A stretch of 64,000 nucleotides of DNA. It comes from Monosporascus cannonballus. Taxonomy: Eukaryota; Ascomycota; Sordariomycetes; Xylariales. The notes under the pieces are model-generated. The model had not been told where the DNA came from and ran no database searches. It saw only the letters and a list, made by a program, of their open reading frames with translations. The position numbers and the translations under genes were made by a program. The stretch spans positions 1-64,000 of the forward strand of contig QJNS01000313.1 in the NCBI GenBank assembly GCA_004154925.1, in the 5' to 3' direction. Each line of letters opens with the position of its first letter. The first letter of the stretch is position 1. Positions 57,953 to 64,000 of this stretch are shown piece by piece.

Positions 57953-59679
57953 CTTGAGCGAAATTGAGAAGTCGGTGCTTTGGAATTAAAGAACAACGAC
58001 ATTTCAGTTGGGCGCTGGGTGATCTATATATTATGTCTCTTCTCAAGGGCAATTCGACGTGGACAGCTACATAGGTCTGTCTTTGTGTCAAGTTATGAAT
58101 TCGGGTACCAGTCATGGTGTCACATGAAGCAAGCATGTTCGCCCATACTTGTCCAAAATCTGCTTTGGGCCTTCGTTTGCATGAGGTTGGTTGTGGCGAT
58201 CACCACTACTTGCTTCGTACCTGTTTTTCAGTCTCACATGCATGATACATTTCAAATCTGGCGATAACGATATGTAAAAAATATCACTTCCGTATTGGAT
58301 TATCGAGATATCGTTATGTAATTGCCTCTTTGATTTAAGCGTCCACGAAGGTTTCCGAACCCCCCCTAGTTCCACCTATATATTCGGCCCACTCGATCAA
58401 CCACTAGCTCAGATACTGTATATTTCCGCCTGTTCACAACAACTTGTATAGTGGCTCAGCCCAAAAATTAACGATATATCAAGAGGTCAAGGTCATCGTT
58501 GTTCTGGTGGGAAAGAGCCAAAACAGCGGTTCACAATCGTTATAGCAAGGTATCGATATGTGGTGGATCGTATGGCTAGGTTTCTGTACTTACTATACAT
58601 GGCACTTCGAGTTGTTTCCACAATTCAAGTTTTCGGTCTCACTTGCATAGGTACTTCGTCGGCACATGAGTACTCCGTAAACAAGAACCCCACTCAATAA
58701 CGTTTCCCCTGTCTGATTTCCCGGACCCACCTGGATAGCTACTATACCTACTTAGGTAGCCTGTAGGGCTGCAGCGTGCCACGGGAGTCTGGTGGGTCTC
58801 AATGTTGTGTGACGAGACTGTCAGTCAGACCACCACTACAGCAGTCATTAGTTAAGAACATACCCCGTAGTAAGACACCCATCCACTTTCCGCAATCCCA
58901 TTTTTCCGTCTCACTTACATACCCAAATTGATCCTTTCGCACTTGAAACTGCTGAAATGTCGGGCTCACCCACCTTCTGCTCGTCGCCCTAACCTCATCT
59001 CACCTACAGGGCTTGATTTCGATCAATATAAGCTGGCTTTTCGTTCGAGAACATCCCCTTACATAGTAGTAATCTCGAATCTGTCAGCGTCTCAAGCCAA
59101 GGAATCCTTCCGAAGACACCGGAGCTAACGGGATCCAGCAACGGAAAATCGGGGATCAAGACCCTTGTTCGCTCGGCCTAGAGATGACTCAAACGACCTT
59201 GGGTTGAGATACTAATGCCAAAAAGATGTGCTTCGGCCTGGCATGCGGCTGGGCTTTCGGAATCCGCCGGCCCAGATTTACGTACTCAGTAGGCGCAAAC
59301 CGCTTTTAGGAAACATTGCCGCCATGGTACATGGGATGCTTGGAATGTCGATTATAAACCGTGGTTGGCAGTATCAAAAGGGCACTCAAAACCACGAATC
59401 GCTTCCACATTATGCTTATGGCCCTGACCAGGGTCAGATTGTGTCCTCAACGAACACGACTCGGCATGGATAAACTCCGATACTCCTATCACGGAGTGCT
59501 CCCCGGACCACCGAGGCCTAGACAATAAGTCCCAATTTGTCTTACTACGGGGTCGTCCCCTCGACGAGGTTCTCGTCTAGGCTATGGACCATTTACGTAT
59601 TGATGCCTCCTTAACATCCAAAGGAATCATCCTATAGCTCAAGGCAACTTATCGGAACCAGCACTAATCCACAAGAGCC
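57953..59679. other. Intergenic region, no gene recognised
   Basis: Short conflicting ORFs only. A loosely repeated phrase of the type TTTTCxGTCTCACTTxCATA occurs three times (near 58.22, 58.63 and 58.90 kb). Its meaning is unknown. Confidence 0.5.
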
Positions 59680-61640
59680 ATGTTATCGAACAAGCAATTC
59701 AAGATCATCATCGCCGGGAGAGGCATCACCGGCCTCACCCTAGCGGTCATGTTCGAGAAGTTCAACATTGACTACACTCTGCTAGAAACACATTGGAACA
59801 TAGCGCCATCGGTTGGCGCGAGTATTGACCTGTTTCCCAACGGCTTACGTATCCTTGATCAGATCGGATGCGTCGAGCCAATGAGGAAACTCTTTGTGGA
59901 CCCGCTGACAGACCTGTACATACGCACCAGAAATAGGAAGGCCGTCGTAAAATGGGAAAACTCCCAGGAACATATACGGAGACGGTGAGCTTATACGCCC
60001 TTTACGTCACATCTCCGGGTGTTCCAATGCACCAACGTCAGCGTAGCTAACAACCACCGTCTAAGCCATGGATACCAGTTACTATTCTTCGATCGCCAGT
60101 GGATGCTACAGGTGCTATACGATCAAGTGCAACACAAGGAAAACATATTGGTTAACAAACCGGTCGTCCGGATTGATCTTGTTAATGGTAGTGTCTACAT
60201 CAAGACCAATGATGGTGGAAGCTACGAGGGTTCCCTGATCATAAGGGGCGGTAGAGTGCATAGCGCTGTCCGACAGGAGATGATTCGTCTTGGACAAAAG
60301 CTTCAACCAGGATATTTCGAGGGCAACGAGTCTGACCGCGTGCCATGCTACTACCAGTGTGGCTTTGGAATCGCGAAGGACGTTCCAAACTGGATTGTCG
60401 GCGAACAGAACACGGTCACGGGCGATGGATTGCCCCAACAAGTCGTCTCCGGCCCCGACAACCGTGTGTACTGGTTCCTGTTCGTCAGATTACCAGCACC
60501 AAAGTACGGAAAGGAGATTCCCACATACACCAAAGAAGATAAGGCGCAGTTCATCAGAAATACCGCTACCTCCCAATCAATGAGAAGGTCACCTTTGGCC
60601 AGGTTTTCGACAACCGGTTTACCTCTACTTTGACATCTTTGCACGAGATCGTGTACAAGAAATGGTTCTTCCGAATGATACTGCTATTTGGTAACTCTGT
60701 TCATAAGGTTAGCAATACCGATCGATCTTCCTACTAATACATCGCCTGGTTTTATTTGCTATTGCTAACGACTCTGCTTTCGTCTCAGCCGGATCCCATC
60801 GGTGGCCAAGGTGGCAATGGAGCCATAGAATCCGCAGCCGAGTTTTTCAACGCTCTTTTAAAGCTGAGAAACGCTCGACCGAACGGACTCGCGGACTTGA
60901 GCGATCAGGATCTTGAAATTCTCTTTGGCCAAATGCAGGGCGCCCGTCAAGCGCGGGCTGAGACGTTCGTCAAAGCCGCCCACGACCAGCAGGCGCTGAG
61001 CACTTTCGATAATCCTCTTGCTTCGAGCTTAATCTATAAGTTCGTCTTTCCCCTTGCAGGCGATGAGTTACTCCAAAACATGTTTGGCAAAAACTTTCTG
61101 GACGCCGCAAAAATAAAGTATTTGCCCATTCCTCGGCGGCCACGAATCGTGCCTTATACCGATGAACTCCCAAGGAAGCCTCTGGGGCAAACGACGTCGA
61201 GACTCGCCCGCTACGCGTTTGCGGTGATGATGGCTCTTCTGCTCCTCGTCACTGCCAAAATGTCCCGGTTTTCTCTGTCTTGTTTGGTTCATGACCGGGT
61301 AGGACTGGCGTTGCCAGGTCCATTTGGCTTGGACAAGGCCTCGGAAATGAACGTTTCAGCCTCCTCGATTCCTGCTATCGACCAAGATCCAGCCTTCAAG
61401 ATTCACCTCATGCATTTCTTCACGCAGCTCATATCGCCTATTCTTTTCTACACCATTGAGGGATACCGCATACGGAACCGAGGGACACTACTATATTTTC
61501 CAGGTGTATTGCTGGCAGCCATGCAATTCCAGGGGGCCGGCCGTGTGGCACCATTGCATGCACTGCTGAGCGCTTTGTTTGCTGGCGAGTGCGCTTTAGC
61601 GTCTCTGGCAGGTTGCGCTCGTCGTGTAGCCGCACGATAA
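59680..61640 (+). pseudogene. FAD-dependent monooxygenase (PaxM-like group) with membrane C-terminus, probably decaying
   Basis: Three exons: 59680-59984, 60066-60708 and 60789-61640, with good borders and phases. The N-terminal FAD site KIIIAGRGITGLTLA is intact as GxGxxG. GYQLLFFDRQWMLQVLYDQV, VPCYYQCGFGIAK and PIGGQGGNGAIESAA identify the fungal FAD monooxygenase group that includes meroterpenoid epoxidases. The DG motif normally seen as GADGIHS reads RGGRVHS, and the GDS-x-H site reads GNSVHK; both losses would harm FAD binding. A one-base loss near 60.557 kb and a one-base gain in an A run near 60.66 kb leave about 34 codons out of frame with a stop, then restore the frame. The C-terminal 150 residues have two to three hydrophobic segments. 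Compensating homopolymer shifts may be sequencing errors; the motif losses are not explained that way. Confidence 0.65.
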
Positions 61641-64000
61641 CGGGCTTCATGCATTGACCCGTCAATTGATGCGATCCGCTGCCTGAGCGTCTTCCTGAGC
61701 GTCGCGAGCTGGCTCTAGCAATACACAATAATTCGCCCGCTGCATGTTGAGCGCGGCACCGCATATAAGGTAAGTGGCGATGATGATTTTGTTGCGCGAT
61801 TCCTTCGTACAGTCGGACACCGGATTATCAACTATCTCTCGACGCCCATAGCCGGGCACTCCCTGTACCGCCACAGGCACGCCCATTGATTATCATAACC
61901 TGGATTCGCGGATATTTGATACAAAGCAACACGAATGTGATGAAATTAGAGACAGGCGAGTCGGAGAAGACGACCATGTGCAGGATATTAGTGCCGTAGT
62001 AGGGTCGGGGTCATGGACATCGAGTTGGGGGTCTCTGCACGCCAGCATGTCTGCACTGTACTTACAAAGCTTGGGGAATTTTGAAAACTGGTTCATAAGC
62101 TGGTCACGATGTGGCCAAAAGGGTGATTCGGCTAGTTCCTGGAGCAAGCCCTCCCGGCTGGCATTCGTCGCCGCCAACAAACAGGCTTCGTCGCCATGGC
62201 GGTTGACCCTATCACACTCGAGCTCTTGCTCAGTAATTACACCGCCCCAGTAGAGGCGAGCAACCTCCGGATATATATTGCGCGAAGCTGCTGAGCCCGG
62301 GTTTAGCTTCCGGCCTCGCCCAGCCTCATGGCCGTCACACCATCGCTTTGGCCACCAAAGAATTCGAGCTCGACGCTGCGCTGGGTCGGTTCGGCACCTT
62401 TCTTGCCCCCTATCCCTAAGCATTATGTCTCTCATCAAAAGCTCGACTGACGGAGGTCTGAACTTAAGCGGTCAGCTTACAGAATGCGGCACGGCCAGGT
62501 CCGTCAACCATGTTGCATTTGACACGGTCAATTACGGATATCCCTGCCATCGTCGCCAATCGTCCCGCCGAGAAATATATCTACGTTCCGGCGCGCCATA
62601 AATACGTAAGGAACGAACTTCCTCATCAGCTCAGCCATGGACCCTTTACGCTTTTCCACCCCCGTTCTGATTTTCGGGTTGCCCACTATGTGATAGCTCC
62701 GCAGGAGGTAATCCCAATCGCTTTTTCTCTCCTCGAGCTGGGCGGCACGGGTGATGCCGCCAATCCTGAGCCCGCCATCTTCCTGCTCGGCCTTGATTCG
62801 AGGGATGTGGTCGACGGTGTTGACGAATTAGCAGGGGCCACCAGCGGAGATCGAATCGGAAACAAAGAACGCGACGGTAGGCTCCTAGGACTTGTGGGCA
62901 ATTGTCTTTAGTAAAGCGTATGGCTGGGTGGACTAGACAGCGAGCCTCGCTAGTTGTGCGCCTCGTCGAAGAAACGAACGAGGCAGCCAGGCCATTGGTC
63001 GTGAATATCTTACCCTCGTGCTCCTCGTCCTGCTGATCGCCTCGGTAAATGACGCGCCTGCCATCATAAGCCGCAAGCAGAACCTGTGCCCGGACGGAGC
63101 GAACTAGCAAAAGCCAGTTACTGAGACCATTTCGGCCCTTAAGATAACAATACGGTTGTCCGTGTTGGTTAACGGAACGCCCGGTGGCCTTAGCCATGAT
63201 TTCCTGGACGCGACCGTTGCTATGATAGTATGTCTCGTCTCCCATAAAGTCGTTGTGCAGGATAGACATCTTAAGCTTCCCCATTACGGGATAATCCGGG
63301 TCGACAAGGTTTTGAAATTCTCGACGCCAACTTTGGATAGCGGTGGGAGGGGCGAAGCCTATGGTAGGCAGTGATGGCAGCTCCGTGGCGATTAAGTAGG
63401 TCTCTCCTGATTTGACATAAGGACAAGAACAAGCCAGAAGGCAAGAGGCGCTAGCTCGGGCAAGCCGCGCCCGCCAGATTTTCCCGGTCTTCAGGGAGAT
63501 GCCTAGGGTTATCGATGGCTTCGCCCTTCCTCCAATAGTTCTCAACCTCAGCGTAGCTCGTATTGACCAGGACGAATAAGCCGAAGACAGATAGAACCCC
63601 GACAGTTTTGCCTAGGCCCATTTCATCTCTGAGGCAGCCACCTGGCCCGCCCCTAACCGGGAACTGGTAATCTACCACCAGATGGCATGCAGCTGGTAGC
63701 CGGATGGGGTCATCTTGAATCCAACAGGCCTATGCTTTTCGATGTTCTCGTGGCACTGGAACATGCGGCATAAGCTCTTCCAGTCCTCCCCCGAAAAGCT
63801 GCACTTAGAAAACTGCCCGCCAGTATCCTCAACCTGCCGCCGGTATACTTCGTCGTCGGCATCACCGAAAATGGTAAGACCACGAGCGCTAGCACGGACA
63901 ATCCGATTTCGCGCTTGTTATTGATCTTATCGTTTACCGAGTTTTGCTGGTCGTGGTTGTCGCTATCCTGGGTGAGATCGATAACGACCTGGATAACCGC
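61540..64000 (-). pseudogene. SNF2-type helicase relic, 5' end beyond the window
   Basis: Helicase motifs appear in the right order on the minus strand but in shifting frames. MTPSGYQLHAIWW (near 63.70 kb) is followed by motif I, DEMGLGKT (63604-63627), then the region TAIQSWRREFQNLVDPDYP (near 63.31 kb). Motif II follows as FFDEAHN and then a stop (near 62.96 kb), then VVFSDSPVSNF (near 61.96 kb), and lastly NKIIIATYLICGAALNMQRA and EDAQAADRIN (61.8-61.68 kb). The tail KPVIVRLHDERNLPETLKRT ends near 61.58 kb and overlaps, antisense, the last codons of the monooxygenase. Stops and frame changes are numerous, while base composition is normal, so this is not simple RIP. Likely a chromatin-remodeller-like or accessory helicase paralog. 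Confidence 0.7.

Noticed and set aside
1..64000. CRISPR array or bacterial operon structure
   Set aside because: Introns, fungal protein families and absence of regular spacer-repeat arrays exclude a prokaryotic interpretation.

Overview
The window is genomic DNA of a filamentous ascomycete (Pezizomycotina). Genes are compact, with short GT-AG introns of about 50-110 bp, CTRAC-type branch sites and fungus-specific families (IVY1, FMP46, DUF6594, Nup53). Gene-bearing flanks of near-balanced GC alternate abruptly with very AT-rich, stop-riddled retrotransposon DNA. That pattern is typical of repeat-induced point mutation (RIP). No species can be named from the sequence.

Layout. 1-15.5 kb is an ordinary housekeeping arm: an RRM protein cut off by a poly-C contig end, a mitochondrial FMP46-type protein, a Nup53/Nup35-type nucleoporin, an IVY1-type inverted-BAR protein, an FBPase/SBPase-family phosphatase and a six-exon DUF6594 membrane protein. 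15.56-22.63 kb is a RIP block of Ty3/gypsy and Ty1/copia remnants. 22.63-26.88 kb is a GC-normal island carrying one small secreted-protein gene, a candidate effector. 26.9-48.7 kb is a second, larger RIP block. It holds a tail-to-tail pair of gypsy copies forming a large imperfect palindrome (29.0-37.4 kb) and one near-complete gypsy element with both LTRs (41.92-48.67 kb). 48.7-52.9 kb is a transition zone with a tRNA-like relic, a copia LTR, a deleted SDR relic, an assembly gap and an AT-rich element bounded by terminal inverted repeats. 54.2-64 kb is an accessory arm: an intact secreted FAD-linked oxidoreductase, an SDR gene with two +1 shifts, an FAD monooxygenase with two compensating shifts, and a broken SNF2-type helicase that runs off the right end.

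How it fits together. The left arm is a conserved core with no shared pathway. The right-arm oxidoreductase, SDR and monooxygenase look like tailoring enzymes of a secondary-metabolite locus, perhaps in decay, but no synthase or cyclase backbone gene is present, so this is inference. The gypsy copies carry an extra ORF antisense to pol, between the chromodomain and the 3' LTR; the best copy retains a damaged Zn2Cys6-like pattern. Short TG...CA insertions with 5-bp target duplications (167 bp, twice; 124 bp, once) sit inside RIP DNA but are themselves barely mutated, so they are probably younger than most RIP there.

Limits. Intron borders were read by eye and may be off by a base or two. Family calls come from recognised motifs, not database searches. 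Boundaries inside the RIP blocks are approximate.
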